Assembly (NCBI GenBank): GCA_965644295.1
Contig: CBFFRP010000054.1
Location: 1 to 64,000 of the forward strand
DNA length: 64,000 nucleotides
Direction of reading: 5' to 3'
From: Paraphysomonas bandaiensis
Taxonomy: Eukaryota; Chrysophyceae
The position numbers and the translations under genes were made by a program. The notes below the pieces were generated by a model. It had not been told where the DNA came from, searched no databases, and saw only the letters and a list, made by a program, of their open reading frames with translations. How positions within the stretch are numbered: the first letter of the stretch is position 1; the number at the start of each line of letters is the position of its first letter. Below, piece by piece: positions 1 through 11,588 of the stretch.

Positions 1-30
1 CAGCAAATGTCAGGTATATCAGCATTCTGC

Positions 31-240
31 TTGCTCACTGCGTTTGCGTTGAGGGGTAGAGCAAAAGTGGTTGCATGTTGGTGCTTGCGGTGACGCACAA
101 GCAACTTTCGTAGAGCTAAAATGGCAGGATATCAGAGTTGCTCACTGTGTTTGCGTTGAGGGGTAGAGCAAAAGTGGTTGCATGTTGGTGCTTGCGGTGA
201 CGCACAAGCAGCTTTCGTAGAGCTAAAATGGCAGGATATA
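31..240 (+). repeat. R1 dispersed repeat, two tandem copies
   Basis: Two head-to-tail copies of a 107-bp unit begin at 31 and 138 and differ by only a few bases. Each contains an imperfect palindrome, GCTTGCGGTGACGCACAAGC, followed by TCGTAGAGCTAAAATGGCAGGATAT. The same core recurs at about 7,510-7,570 (minus), 18,890-18,960 (plus), 37,260-37,385 (minus) and 43,060-43,225 (plus). The window starts inside this copy: bases 1-30 (CAGCAAATGTCAGGTATATC...) match the flank seen near 43,080. Identity as a transposon fragment is inference. Confidence 0.85.
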
Positions 241-1629
241 ATATATATATATTATATGGGGCATTTTGACTGCCTGTTGAAGTTAAGAATTCATGATGAG
301 TAGTTCATTTTAAGTAATCATAAACACTGAAGCAACAGATTATCTCAACATTCTACTTGCTTTGGAGGTTATAGATGTTTTTGCAAATTTATTATTTGGC
401 ATTTGCGTAGTCAATAACCGAGGTAATGTGGCAAACTTTCCTCATAGATCAATGGCAATGGCAATGTATGTCACTTGTTCGCCAGTGATGTCTTGCCACA
501 CGTCTACTGCCTAGTCTTTATATCTTCTGACCTAGCTCATTGAGATTATACCAAGGTTTTGACACAGTTCACTAAGTTGCGTGAGGTACAGTGATATGCT
601 TTTATGATATTTCTTGCTTGTAGTAGGTTTTTATCCGAGGGTATACAGCACTGTAGGTTATCTATAGAGGTCAAAATAATGGCTCTGTAAGGTAGATACA
701 TATGCTGGACAAATGCATTCAATGAAGGGAAAACATTAGAATCTGCATCATATTTTGATAGCAATCTGTTTTTAGGTATATCAGTGTGACAAATAGTACC
801 AGCAGTGAGACCGATTCGTGACCATGAGAGGCCTCCAGACCCCAGACTACCTACTGCTGTGAACACCACCTTGTAGGGCCTTAAAAACTTGTCACCTATA
901 AGACTACTAGAGTTCTACAAACGGAATACACGGATGTATGTATATTCGATACTAAACTTGAATGATGTAACTTATATAACTGAACAGTAAACTCACGATA
1001 TACTCAAGTCGTTACATCTACATCTGTTATTATTCATTCATGGTGTTCGCTAAATCTACATCATCATTGCTACCAATCAATACTATCAGCTACGAAATCT
1101 TAGTTAGTCACGATCTTATACACTCGAAGTATTTCAGTTTCTCAATCATAATTTATATATTTATATCATATCATTAATTCATGGGCTACAGTTTTCAACT
1201 ACTGTACTGCGCTAAAAGTAACTTTCATAATTTAAGTACCTTAAATACAAAACTCAACATTCAACCATTATATGTTGCAATACTGTTGTCGATTGTCGAG
1301 TCGGTTGAAAGTATTTCAATATTATCGACGGAATGTAACTTTACAATAGTATAGTATTGTTCCTCAACCCCGATTAAAAACATACAGTATTATTAGTAAC
1401 AAGATAACAATGTTATTCTTCTTTCGCAACTTTTATCTGTATCAACTATCAACCCTATAACACACCACACGTATACTTCTAATATGTATAAAGGGTGTAT
1501 GAAATCCCTTCCCGTCGTTTCTACCCTTAGTTGACGCATAGAAAATATAATAATTACTGTACAATGCGAAACTACGCCTCCATGAGAAGGTAGTGCTTCG
1601 TCAACTGAAGGAGCTCAATAACTTCTGTG
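241..1629. other. AT-rich intergenic region
   Basis: An (AT)n run follows the repeat at 238-255. A 107-codon minus ORF at 546-869 has no recognisable motif and no supporting splice context, and I do not call it. I see nothing else that I can support. Confidence 0.5.
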
Positions 1630-3591
1630 TCATGATTTATTACGCAATGAAAAAGTGATCACCACCGCACCTTCTCGTCTGGCCTCAACCAGAGCAGCGA
1701 AGCTGAAGTTATCGTTACTTTTTTCTTCAGGTGCTGTGGATTCTGTGTGTACATCATCGCAGGAAAAGTAACAAACATATTCTACCTGCACAGCCGGGTA
1801 GCGCAGAAGCTCTGTGCCACATTACTACAAGACCAAATTCACTAAGATCTATCCAGTTGACACACAAGTAGTCTCCAGAAGAAATGGTATGCATTGATTC
1901 ACGAATCGGACTACTTGTGCATGCGCCTGATACTGAGGCACAAGCAGGGGTAAGCAAATCTTCAGTCGACGCGGTAAATGAACAATCACAGTTTACATAA
2001 GGCACTCCATGAATGGCTGCCAGTGACTTCTTGAAGACATCACAAAAAGCACCACGACCGTGAGAATTTTCTTCCATGTTAGTTATCACAGTATCGTAAT
2101 TCTCCACCAAACACTCCCTACTAGCAGCCACCTGAGAGATGAAGTAGGGAACTCTGGAGTCAGTAAAGAGAAGGGACTCCTGAATACTCGTTCGTACTCT
2201 GTCTGCAGCGTTCTCAACGCTACTAGGACCACTCAAAAGTTCATCCTCACTGATACTGGAGCAACCAAGAGGGAGAGATGTAGCATTCTTGAACACTGGT
2301 AATACGAGAGGGCAACTCTGACTACGGCTAATGGCCTTCCACCGTGTGACTACTGGATTGAAATTCATCCTTTCCACAGTCCCACCGCGGCTCTTGTTAT
2401 CTATACGAGTGTCAGGGAGCAAGATAAGAGTGATATTTGGGTACCTTGCATTGTTTTCGTGGCCTCGTCGATCTCATTGAGACAAGATGCTGGGTGGTCA
2501 TTGCTTTCTTCACGCAACTGCTGGACTGGATTTGTACTTAACGAATGACGAGAAACTCCAAGTGTATTTTTCAACCATCTCACGGCACCAGAGGCCGACG
2601 ACCACCACGATGTCGTCCGAGGCGGACGGGTGAAATTGTCGGCCGTTATTGGTCGCCCTCCTTTCTGAGGAACCGCCTGTCTAAAAATTGACCGAGTTGC
2701 AACTTCCAAAGTGAACAATATCGCACCTGTCTCAAGGCGATATCAGATGTAGAGTGCTTGATGTGTGGACCAGAGGATACAGATAACGCATCTGCAGTAC
2801 AATCCCTCTTCTCCTCCTCCTTCTTGAGAGAATCGGAACTACCTGGTGAGGAACTACATAATTCCGAGGCGATATATTCCGCGGCTCTCGTGCTTTCCTC
2901 AGAACACACCCATACGCCCGTGGCATAGTGCTCATGTTTAGAATGTACGGATGGCGCTGTGACAGAGGCATACATACAGAGCTCAGATATGTCATCTGGA
3001 AAATAAGTGTCCAAAACATATTCAGCCAATGTATCAATGCGTGAGGAGAGACACTCTAAGATTTGAGTACGCAGTAGTCTCAATTGGGAAGGCCTTGGTG
3101 ACATACCCGGTAATATATTTTGAGTTGCATATATCTAAACCATTGTGACAACAAGGGAGGGTTTCTTTAATAAACCGGTATTTACCTGTGAGAACAAGGC
3201 GGCAAAAGTCTTGGCTTCCATGTGCCGTACATTAGGATGAGTAGACACCACTGTCAAGATATTGACAGAGTCCAAGTGGAATTGTTCAAAATGCCATACT
3301 ATATCACCCTGAATACATATTATAACAAAAGAGATGGCACAACATAAATACCATTTGAATATAACTTAAAGGTGATACTGCTACGCTTGTCACAAGGCCA
3401 TCTTCCCTGAGATCTGTGTCAGTGAGATCATCACATTCATCTATAGTTCCTTTAGAGACTGCATACATCGAATACAGCATAGATGATAATTGCAATGAAT
3501 CTATTTCATTATCTGCACCAAAGTGTGGTATAAACGGGTCAGCATATAGCTGCATGCCGTCATCGAGAGACACGATAACAACACCATTCAT
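1630..3591 (-). CDS. Uncharacterised 573-aa protein, possible longin-like N-terminus
   Basis: Six exons join in frame: 3591-3352, 3308-3186, 3134-2727, 2676-2445, 2400-1786 and 1733-1630, giving 574 codons including TGA. Introns are about 43-54 nt with GT-AG ends. The product starts MNGVVIVSLDDGMQLYADPF, has a short helix-like stretch (LSSMLYSMYAV, about residues 36-46) and then a strand-rich segment (VWHFEQFHLDSVNILTVV). A strand-helix-strand pattern with a self-describing G-x-x-L-Y is what MON1/CCZ1, FUZ and HPS-type longin proteins show, but the match is only a fold-level impression. The middle is acidic and serine rich; the C-terminus ends in strands (GAVVITFSLRNKS). I do not recognise the family. 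The gene is well supported; its function is not. Confidence 0.75.
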
Positions 3592-3978
3592 TGTCAAAGA
3601 TATAAAAGTGACTATAACATGTGTTGAAATGATAGTGAAATGATAGAGAATGAATGAATTAATCAACGTTCAATGATGTTATAGTATAACAGTGTCAATC
3701 ATATGGATATCATACATATAGAACATACACTGATCACTGCCATATAATACAGTCCACAGAGAATAGTAGCCTTTCTCCTCAATATATCAATCAAATGAGG
3801 ATATGAAATCTATCATTCAAGCATCTGTAGGGTTATTAATTATGTAGATAGGATAATATGGATATGGATAGTAATATATGATGATTACTGTGTAGAGATA
3901 TACATGTATGAACTGCTATTTAATAGGAGCACTTGTATGTGGAAATACAGTGATTGTATACGGAGATGTGCAAGAAAT

Positions 3979-4055
3979 AGGCTCCAAAATATAGGTATTC
4001 CCACATTTTCTATGAAAATAATCAATTTTCATACTCAAAATTCATTATTTTGGAG
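3979..4055. repeat. Nested inverted repeat in intergenic DNA
   Basis: CTCCAAAATA and its exact complement TATTTTGGAG flank an inner palindrome, TATGAAAAT-AATCA-ATTTTCATA. The stretch could fold into a two-step hairpin. It lies in the gap between two divergent genes (3,592-4,611), which otherwise holds only low-complexity DNA with GTAC/TACTG runs at 4,085-4,170. Function is unknown. Confidence 0.6.
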
Positions 4056-4611
4056 ACTACTGTATTGTTACCTATTTTTTGCAGTAGGGCATACTGTATA
4101 TCTCGCAGCTCTCGGTATACCGTACCTGGTATACTGAACTGGTGTACTGTGGTAGACTACAGTCACTGTATTCCATGTATAATCTGAATGGATATCCATG
4201 AAGCTGTACTACATATAGTGTACAATCTCTGTACTAGTTATCCGTCCATTAGTACAGTAGTGTACGTACTGGACATGTCCGTAGTCCAGTATTCTTGATA
4301 GAGTGTTCAATGATTGGTGTGAATTTGCATACGAATCACCTAAAACTGTAACAGAATTCTGTAGATACTGTCTGTAGATATCTACTACACTCCTCCGCAT
4401 GACGACCTCCCATCACATACATACATATACATACTGTACATATCCAGTAGACTGGTACTGTAGCTACTAGACTGATCGTTAACCATAACAAACACTCATC
4501 ATACAATCAGATCATAGAACTCACTGTATATATATATATATATTCAAGTAATAGTGAGTTTCATATTTTTTTCTTGTTATTTCATACAGCATTAAAACTG
4601 TTTTTAAAATT

Positions 4612-6561
4612 ATGCCACCAGTAACAGATAGCGCTGAAGTGGAAATGTATTGTGAGAGGAAGGAAGACACTCATATAGATGATTGTACACATGTAGAACG
4701 ACATGATACATCAATATCAGGAGATGATAGTCCATCTAAGATCATAAGAAAGACAACATCTGTACAGTTGTATGAGAAGATCAGTGAAGTGGCGATGGTC
4801 ATATCTAAGAGTGAGGAGTTATACCCATGGGCTAATGTATTACTCATTGCTATTACTATTGGTGCTATTGAGTATATCCCAACAGCTGCGTTGGCATGGA
4901 CAATTCCTCTCCGTTTTCGTTTCTTGGATTGGATGGTAGAAAACTATGGCTTGTACGCTATGGTTTTGGCGAATATCGCCCTATCAATGGGTCTGGTATG
5001 TGGAGCTGTCCTTTTAACACTTTTAGTCGTGCCTTGTACCGCTGGATCCGGTGTTCCACAACTAACAGCTTATTTGTGTAACGGAGAGCTCCTTGATTAC
5101 GATTTACTGTCTATAAAGACAGTGGTTGTAAAAATGGTGGGTGTGGTGTTGGCCATATCGGGCGGTCTTGCTATTGGCAGGGAAGGCCCAGCTATCCACA
5201 TTGGCGCGGCTATTGGAGACCTAACTAATCGACTTGTGAACAAAACGATACGAATGACTACTGGTTATAAGGTCCCGTTTGATGGGTTGGTGAAGAGTAA
5301 TGTTGTGATGATGGGTGCTGCTGCTGGGTTCGCCTCCGCATTCCGTGCTCCTGTTGGGGGCATGCTCTACTGCGTAGAAGAGATAGCAACCCACTGGGAT
5401 ATAAGAGCGCACATGACAGTTGGTGCACAAATGTTTGTAACTGTAGCTGTTTCTGCTTTTACTACTTACGCAATTGTTCGCTCCACCCGCAACTCCGAAG
5501 GTTTTTCATTCTCCTCCATTATTATATTTGACGGTGATGAGGCAGCGTTGCATGATGGCGTTATATACACCTACACTGATATTTTGGGCTTCTTGTTGAC
5601 TGCTGTCGTATGTGGAGTTATTGGCGGAGTGTATACCAAGGCCTCCATTTGGGTGCATCGGTTCAGGCAACAGTGCACCTGGTTAAAGCCAATGTACGCC
5701 AAGGTTATTGACGCCATGCTAGTGGCCGCCGTAACGGCTGCTGTTTTCTCCTCTGAATCGCTAGTGTACACACACTGCAAACATGTCCCTGAATTTGATG
5801 ATGATGGGAACCACCGAATGTTAGCTGGGGCTGGCGCTGAGAGGAAGTATGTTCAATACAGCTGCGGGGAGAATTCGTACTCAGAGCTCGCCTCACTGTC
5901 TCTTACAGGTGAGGAGGGGGTCATCCGGCACTTACTTTCAAGAGACTCAGTCGAATTCCAGTTGGTTCCTCTGCTTATTTTTCTGGTGACGTATACCCCT
6001 CTCACAGTTCTTGTCCGTGGGCTTCCATTACCATGTGGGTCATTTGTTCCAAATCTCCTGCTGGGAAGTCTGATTGGGCGTATCATTGGTGAATTTGCAG
6101 AGCTCACATTTCCTGACTCGCAGATATCTGTACCGGGTGTGTATGCGCTTATTGGAGCGGCCTCACAGCTGGGTGCTTGGACACGTACCATGATGGCAGT
6201 AGTCGTAACCCTAGTGGAGATCACTGGGGACGTGGGGTTGATCGGACCATTGATATGCTGTGTGGTGGTGTCACGAGGAATAGCCACCCATATATGCCAC
6301 CACAGCTTTACTCACGAACTCTTTTATGCCATCGTGGATGAACCTGACTCCCACGAGACACCGATGCTTCACCCCAATGATTGGGCTCCACCTGGACCAA
6401 AGTCTCGCCGTGTCCGTCGATCGGTGGACCATGGATCCATTGACGGTGGATCTGTTGCTGATGGGTACGGTGGTGCTGATACCTACTACAGACCTCAGAC
6501 TACGATCGCCGAAGAGTCAACGGCGGATATTACTGTTGATAACCAGGAGGCGAGGGTGTGA
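4612..6561 (+). CDS. CLC-family chloride channel / Cl-/H+ exchanger
   Basis: A single uninterrupted 649-codon ORF. CLC signatures are in order: GSGVPQ (about residue 145), GREGPAIHIGAAIGD (about 190) with the gating glutamate present, APVGGMLYCVEE with the proton-glutamate position filled (about 245-257), and CGSFVPNLLLG (about 478-488) as the GxFxP anion-site motif. Both glutamates suggest a proton-coupled exchanger rather than a channel. About ten hydrophobic helices are visible, with a long polar loop around residues 385-435 like that of the intracellular CLC-6/7 and plant types. The N-terminus is about 75 polar residues. Oddity: after the last helix only about 75 residues remain, without the paired CBS domains usual in eukaryotic CLCs. 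No intron is visible. Confidence 0.95.
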   Translation: MPPVTDSAEVEMYCERKEDTHIDDCTHVERHDTSISGDDSPSKIIRKTTSVQLYEKISEVAMVISKSEELYPWANVLLIAITIGAIEYIPTAALAWTIPLRFRFLDWMVENYGLYAMVLANIALSMGLVCGAVLLTLLVVPCTAGSGVPQLTAYLCNGELLDYDLLSIKTVVVKMVGVVLAISGGLAIGREGPAIHIGAAIGDLTNRLVNKTIRMTTGYKVPFDGLVKSNVVMMGAAAGFASAFRAPVGGMLYCVEEIATHWDIRAHMTVGAQMFVTVAVSAFTTYAIVRSTRNSEGFSFSSIIIFDGDEAALHDGVIYTYTDILGFLLTAVVCGVIGGVYTKASIWVHRFRQQCTWLKPMYAKVIDAMLVAAVTAAVFSSESLVYTHCKHVPEFDDDGNHRMLAGAGAERKYVQYSCGENSYSELASLSLTGEEGVIRHLLSRDSVEFQLVPLLIFLVTYTPLTVLVRGLPLPCGSFVPNLLLGSLIGRIIGEFAELTFPDSQISVPGVYALIGAASQLGAWTRTMMAVVVTLVEITGDVGLIGPLICCVVVSRGIATHICHHSFTHELFYAIVDEPDSHETPMLHPNDWAPPGPKSRRVRRSVDHGSIDGGSVADGYGGADTYYRPQTTIAEESTADITVDNQEARV

Positions 6562-7384
6562 ATTACTTTTCATGAAGACGACGATTGTTGTCAAATGTCC
6601 AATATGCTGTATGTGTCGTTTTTCTAACGGCTTTGTTAAGGCCAGTTCGTATCAATTGATAATACATGTTTTATACAGTTGCACTATGATTTACTGGTTG
6701 TCATTGGGACAACTTTTCAAGTTACGTGTTTTAAATATATTTCCGAGGCACTCCAACGGATGACGAATGATTAGTGTGGTAGTAAGTTGTCAATCGTAAT
6801 GAGGCTGTTCCAATTGATGATAATCGAGCAGCTGATGAAGTTAAGAAACGATAATAATAATGCGGTAAAGTTGTTACCCAGCTTGTTGATCTGTGTTGTT
6901 AAGTCTTTGTTTTATGTACCTCGCAGACGATGAGGCTCAGTCTAGTTTTTAATAGGCTGTAATAATATATTAGAATATGGATTATATTCTAGTATATTCA
7001 TTGTGGCACTTGAAGACGATGTAGAATACAGTGAAATATGGTGCTGTACAAATGTTGTGATGATATTGAGAAACTAAAATAGTTTGATCTTTCAAGATAT
7101 GTTTAGTAACGAGAGGTTCACATATGTAGGAGATTTTGCAAAATGAGACTGTGTTGTTTGCCACACTTTCGTGTAAACGATTTTAATTAATTTATCTAGT
7201 CTAAAGACAATTTATCTCTGAGATCTAGTTAAGAATGAGCAATTTCCAATATAATAAACAAAACTAGAAACATCTTTTATAAGTTAATCCTTCCAACATA
7301 CTTCCCTCTGAACAGACCGAAGTTACTGCCTTTCGAGATATATTATTCAACCGAGTCAAATTGCTTGAATTACCTATGCATTGA
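6562..7384. other. Intergenic region
   Basis: AT-rich DNA downstream of the CLC gene. No ORF with a recognisable motif and no clear repeat was seen until the retroelement-like remnant begins near 7,385. Confidence 0.5.
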
Positions 7385-7980
7385 ATGTCTTATTATTTAT
7401 CAATAGGCGTTGAAAACCTGCACTAATTAGTGGCTAGAAGAATACTAAACAGACAATTTAGACCTCTACCCGTAACTAATCAATACAAACTCTTTTATTC
7501 TACTATTTAACGCTACAGAAGCTGCTTGTGCGTCGCCTCAAGCACCAACGCGCAACCACTTCCGTACTGAGTGTGTGTTATAAGGCTCGCCATGATCATG
7601 TGTCCTGGGACTCACCGGCGCGTATGATCTGGAGGTCACCCCTTGGGATGAGACTCCACTGGGTTAGGAGGGGGCTCAGGGTTTTGTATTAAGCCCCTGA
7701 GTGTAGCGAGTTCTAGGTGGGTGGGCTGTGAGTTGGATAGAGCAGTGGGATGAGGCGTTGAATGTGTGGGCAATGATGCTGTGCTTTTTTTGGACCTCTG
7801 GAGTAGATGGAGTTGCCGGAGACGGCGTCTTTCGGGGGGATCTGGACGGTGATAAAGTCGTTTGGATTAGGTCGGTGGGATTTGTGTGTGCGGCGGGAGG
7901 TGGCGCAGTTACGGGTCTTTACCTTCCCTTTCTCCGAAAAATACTTGGCGTGCATATAGTATATTATAGTGATATGTGAT
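7385..7980 (-). mobile_element. Retroelement-like remnant, copy A (R3 end + R1 core + coding remnant)
   Basis: Read on the minus strand, this is a diverged copy of 18,500-19,080. From low to high coordinates it holds an R3 end (TTATCAATAGGCGTT, then TTTAGACCTCTACCCGTAAC), the R1 hairpin core in reverse (about 7,510-7,570), a block around 7,590-7,700 (CATGATCATGTGTCCT...), and a Pro/His-rich coding remnant. The remnant's minus-frame peptide (about 7,713-7,930) resembles the peptide at 18,590-18,760, for example RTHKSHRPNPNDFITV against RTHEPHHPYPQEHITV. The shared protein frame implies a once-coding mobile element. No reverse transcriptase or transposase motif is visible, so the class is unknown. 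Confidence 0.6.
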
Positions 7981-8335
7981 GAGCGTGCACGTGTAGTATA
8001 GTGATATGTGTGTAGTGCTGTAATACTGTAATGGAAGAGTGCAGAGTTTTTGGGAAATTGTGTGGCTGTGTACTCTGTACTCGCTATATGAAAACTTGTC
8101 ATAATATATTAATTATCGACAACAATATATTGTTACCCTGGTTAGGCGGATAGTTCGATAGTTCAGTCTGCTATTTTTATATTTAAAATAAGAACTAAGT
8201 AAATCTAATATATTACATATGCCCCATTCCGAGGGTTTGTGTGTATGTATTAAATCATAGCCAGCAACACATATAGGGCCTATCACACTCAGAATGGGGC
8301 AGTATATACAAGCGCTACAGAGAATCCGTGGTACA

Positions 8336-9596
8336 CTACGAAACTAATCTGACAGAGTTATCTTTTGGCCAAATTAACACATACGGTTTGGATGAATCGC
8401 CACACGTGGACCTCGTAGGATACAAACCACTCATGTAATCTTCAGGGGATGTGTCTACTTTCTTTTCCATTCTACGACCAATTAAATGGGTGGTTTTATT
8501 TACTGCCGCCAACACCGCATCCCTAATTTGGATATCTGAAAACTTTAGGAGCTGATCAGATTCCGTATAGTAGATATGTGTAATTGCATTTTGGTTATAC
8601 GGTCCTGGAAATGTAATGCGAGGCTCCACAGTTATTTGATGGCACGGTACTTCTCGAGATTTTTTGTCAACTCTCTTGTGTGGGTCAGATATATTGTGCT
8701 TGTTACGATACCAGCAATTGATTTGGTGAATGTGTTTTTTGGCCCACATGATTAGTCCAAATGGAAGGTTTGCAGGTCTACCAAGTCCGCTAATCATGTG
8801 CAGATATACTCTCTTCGACACCGCATGACCTAAATCACTTACCTGCAGATACCAGTTAATGAGGTGTAAAATCTATACGAGGTTCATGATCTGACCATGC
8901 CAGAGAGCAGAGTGAGATCTTCGTCGCGCACGACACCAACAACAACACTTCCGAAGTGTTGGAGAAGTGAGCATACAGTGGCAATTGTTTGCATGGCCTT
9001 GATATCTGCTTTTACCTGCTCCCAGTCAGTGTGAATAAAAACTAATTAAGTTTTATGACCTTACCAAGGAATTCCCTTGTCCCAATGATTTTACTTTCAA
9101 ATCGGCAGTAACATTGGGTGGGCGTCCGCCAAAAAAAGGAACAATTGCTAATGTAGAATCATGATAGGCGCTTCCGAATGTCCCGCATTCGCCCTTCATT
9201 GCAGATTCAGACATCACTCTTGTAATCTCTTCAGAGTAATTGTAGCCATACTTTTTACGGTTAAAATGCTCAAATCGACTCATATGATGGACAAAATACA
9301 ATGATTCATTATGAAACTGAAAGTTATTTTGTGCAGTTGTCACAACATTCCAATTAGCTGCTTCCATTTTATGCCAATGCAATCCATAGTTCAGGCGATA
9401 TAGCAGATCCACATGTATGAGCCTTCATGTGTTAAGTGCTGTAAAATGAGATAATAATAACGATATAACTAACCTACCATGATGCAGTATAGGGGCATCC
9501 ACCACGATTCACGCGATTCATAAAGTATTCATATGCATCTGTAGTGATGGCTATTGATGATAATATAATGAACCATAGTGACATCATGCAATACAT
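8336..9596 (-). CDS. Secreted 367-aa protein of unknown family (glycosyltransferase-like impression)
   Basis: Four exons join in frame: 9596-9478, 9422-9065, 9015-8896 and 8842-8336 (368 codons). The start MYCMMSLWFIILSSIAITTD reads as a signal peptide or signal anchor. Noticeable segments are HDSTLAIVPFFGGRPPNVTA, a hydrophobic strand with HFGSVVVGVVRDED (about residue 185), and ITHIYYTESDQLLKF (about 275). The strand followed by an acidic turn, and a later TESDQ, suggest a nucleotide-sugar or other Rossmann-like enzyme acting in the secretory pathway, but I cannot name the family. N-glycosylation sequons (NES, NYS, NVT) fit a luminal location. The splice junctions are clean, so the gene itself is well supported. 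Confidence 0.75.
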
Positions 9597-9699
9597 GAAC
9601 ACTGGAATGATTCTTCTAGAAGTGAATATATGAAGGGTTTGTCTATGTATGGAGTATTTAATGTGACCCTATCAAACATGCATATATATGGGACATATA

Positions 9700-9925
9700 A
9701 TAGAGTACCACATACACACTATACAGAGCAGAGTACATACACACTATACAGAGCAGAGTACATACACACTATACAGAGCACACTATACAGAGCAGAGTAC
9801 ATACACACTATACAGAGCAGAGTACATACACACTATACATATACAGAGTACATGTATACCTATACAGAGCAGAGTACATACACACTACGACGTATACAGA
9901 GCCGAGTACATACACACTCTATATG
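9700..9925. repeat. Minisatellite, about 25-bp unit
   Basis: The unit ACATACACACTATACAGAGC plus AGAGT is repeated about eight times, with deletions and drift toward the right end. The overlapping 94- and 152-codon plus ORFs are a product of this repeat and not genes. Confidence 0.9.
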
Positions 9926-9934
9926 CACAGTACA

Positions 9935-10066
9935 GCAGTACTCCTGTACACATATACCGTACACGGAGCTAGTACACGTAGGGGTTCTCTGTACTTCGTA
10001 CTCCTGTTATACTGTACTGGTGTACTGTACTGCTGTACTGTACTGCTGTACTGCTGTATATAATAT
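9935..10066. repeat. GTAC/CTG-rich palindromic low-complexity tract
   Basis: Runs such as CTGTACTGTACTGCTGTACT and CAGTACAGCAGTACTCCTGT. The same GTACTGCTGTAC-type words recur in other intergenic gaps at about 4,085-4,160, 30,420-30,450, 40,140-40,165 and 55,255-55,330. Confidence 0.7.
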
Positions 10067-10280
10067 GCCGTTACAGACCCTCTCATAGCCTCTCTGATAT
10101 CACCACAGGAGTCACAGTGCAGAGAGCAATCAATCTAGTCAATCATATACTATTGTTATTTAATTTCAGGATACATTGAATGATATATTGCTAACACTGT
10201 GTTAGTATCTGAAATATTGAGGTTTATTTATCCGTTGGACTGAAGAGAATCATTCGTGGAGGTATATTTCATTTGCATCC

Positions 10281-10859
10281 ATGAAATCTAAAAGAGTAGG
10301 TGGGAGGGGTAGAGGAGGGAGAGGAAGAGGAGGGCGCCCTGTGATCAGGACCATTTCGTCTGGTGCTATTGCTGATATAGACTCAATGCTGAAAGGTGTC
10401 ACAACACCTCCACCTCAGGAGAAAAAAGATGAAGAAGATGCTTTTTCCACTGAACTGGCAATTGTGTTTCTTAATGGTGATATCAAAACTGTGCATCTTG
10501 CCAATGGTCCTTTATCTTATTGGGAGCTTCAAGAACAAATTTCAAAATATCTTCCTGGAAGCACTCAAATGTTTTCAATTCTCTCCGATAAAAAGAAGCA
10601 ATATATTACGTCTGAAAACTTTCAGCCGTCCCCAAAATTTTATATAAAGGAGTACTTTTCTCCGATTGCCACTTCTCGATACCCTCTTGTTCCGGTAAAA
10701 TGGGATTTCAAAACCTATCACGCCAAACCCAACTATTTCTATGATGCAGAAGAAGCAAAGCAAGAGGATTTGAAAAAACGAGAGTTAATGAGGCAAATGG
10801 AGAGAGAACAAGAAGAACAGTTGGCTAGGGAATTTTTAGCTAGTGCCGATGGTAGTTAA
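10281..10859 (+). CDS. Uncharacterised 192-aa RGG-box protein
   Basis: Single-exon ORF of 192 residues. The N-terminus is an arginine-glycine tract (GGRGRGGRGRGGRP, residues 7-20), typical of RNA-binding or arginine-methylated proteins. Residues 57-125 look folded, with alternating strands (LAIVFLNGDIKTVHLANG) and a ubiquitin-like or adaptor-like feel, but no family is recognised. The C-terminus (about 155-185) is a charged helix (EDLKKRELMRQMEREQEEQL). Nucleic-acid binding is inferred from the RGG box alone. Confidence 0.7.
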   Translation: MKSKRVGGRGRGGRGRGGRPVIRTISSGAIADIDSMLKGVTTPPPQEKKDEEDAFSTELAIVFLNGDIKTVHLANGPLSYWELQEQISKYLPGSTQMFSILSDKKKQYITSENFQPSPKFYIKEYFSPIATSRYPLVPVKWDFKTYHAKPNYFYDAEEAKQEDLKKRELMRQMEREQEEQLAREFLASADGS

Positions 10860-11339
10860 CACATTGTATTTTACACTCTCACTGCTGAAGAGTTGATGAG
10901 AAACCTGTATTTGTCGTGTAATATATTAATTCTAGTCGTTGTTTACATTTGGGATATGGTGCTGTACTAAGCTAGTGTTTTATCCTATCTACAATATATC
11001 ACCCGGTGTCGTTTTTAAACATACTAAATTTTTCATTTGTTCTTACTAAACTAAAAAGTGCATTTGTTCCTGCTAAACTGAAAATGGCAGTTGTGCCATT
11101 AATAGATTTAGTAGTTTCGAATAAAATTCTTAACTTAGTATGAAGTATGAATCTCAGTAGGATCAGCTGCGTTTTTTAATTTCGTTGGGACGTTAGCAGA
11201 TTTAGTAGGAAACCATTTACCTTGTGACAGCGATACAATATTTCAAATAGTTTCAAATAAAGAGTTTCAAATAGCAGAGTGTAAGTGTATGATTCTTTAA
11301 ATTATATATATCTCGGTGAAAATAAGATTTAAGCTTATT
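10860..11339. other. Intergenic region
   Basis: AT-rich; it contains short near-repeats at 11,020-11,105 (TTTGTTCYTRCTAAACT) and 11,240-11,275 (TTTCAAATA). No gene is supported. Confidence 0.5.
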
Positions 11340-11588
11340 AGTAAAACAATGTTGTGATTATTAGAGTGTAAGTAATGAACACGATAGAGTGAAAATTATG
11401 AATAACAATATTATAGAACGTACTATCATGCACAACGGAATAGTTAGAAGTGTAACTGATAATGACGACGTTATGATGACGATCACGTATCTTCGACAGA
11501 TACTCTCTCTAATTCAGTTCATGGTATATTTCATTGAACATTATAACTCACAGATACAATCATGTATTAAGCTGAATCCTAATAGGTG
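11340..11588 (+). repeat. R2 dispersed repeat, copy A
   Basis: About 245 bp that recur, reverse-complemented and diverged, at 36,781-37,027. Shared blocks are ACAATGTTGTGATTATTAGA near the left and AAGCTGAATCCTAATA at the right end. A 66-codon ORF (11,389-11,589) lies inside copy A but is not conserved as an open frame in the other copy. Unit identity is unknown; a small non-autonomous transposon is the likely reading. Confidence 0.75.

Noticed and set aside
546-869. 107-codon minus ORF
   Set aside because: No motif, no splice partner, not shared with other repeats in the window.
9630-10088. 152- and 94-codon plus ORFs
   Set aside because: They translate the 25-bp minisatellite and the GTAC tract.
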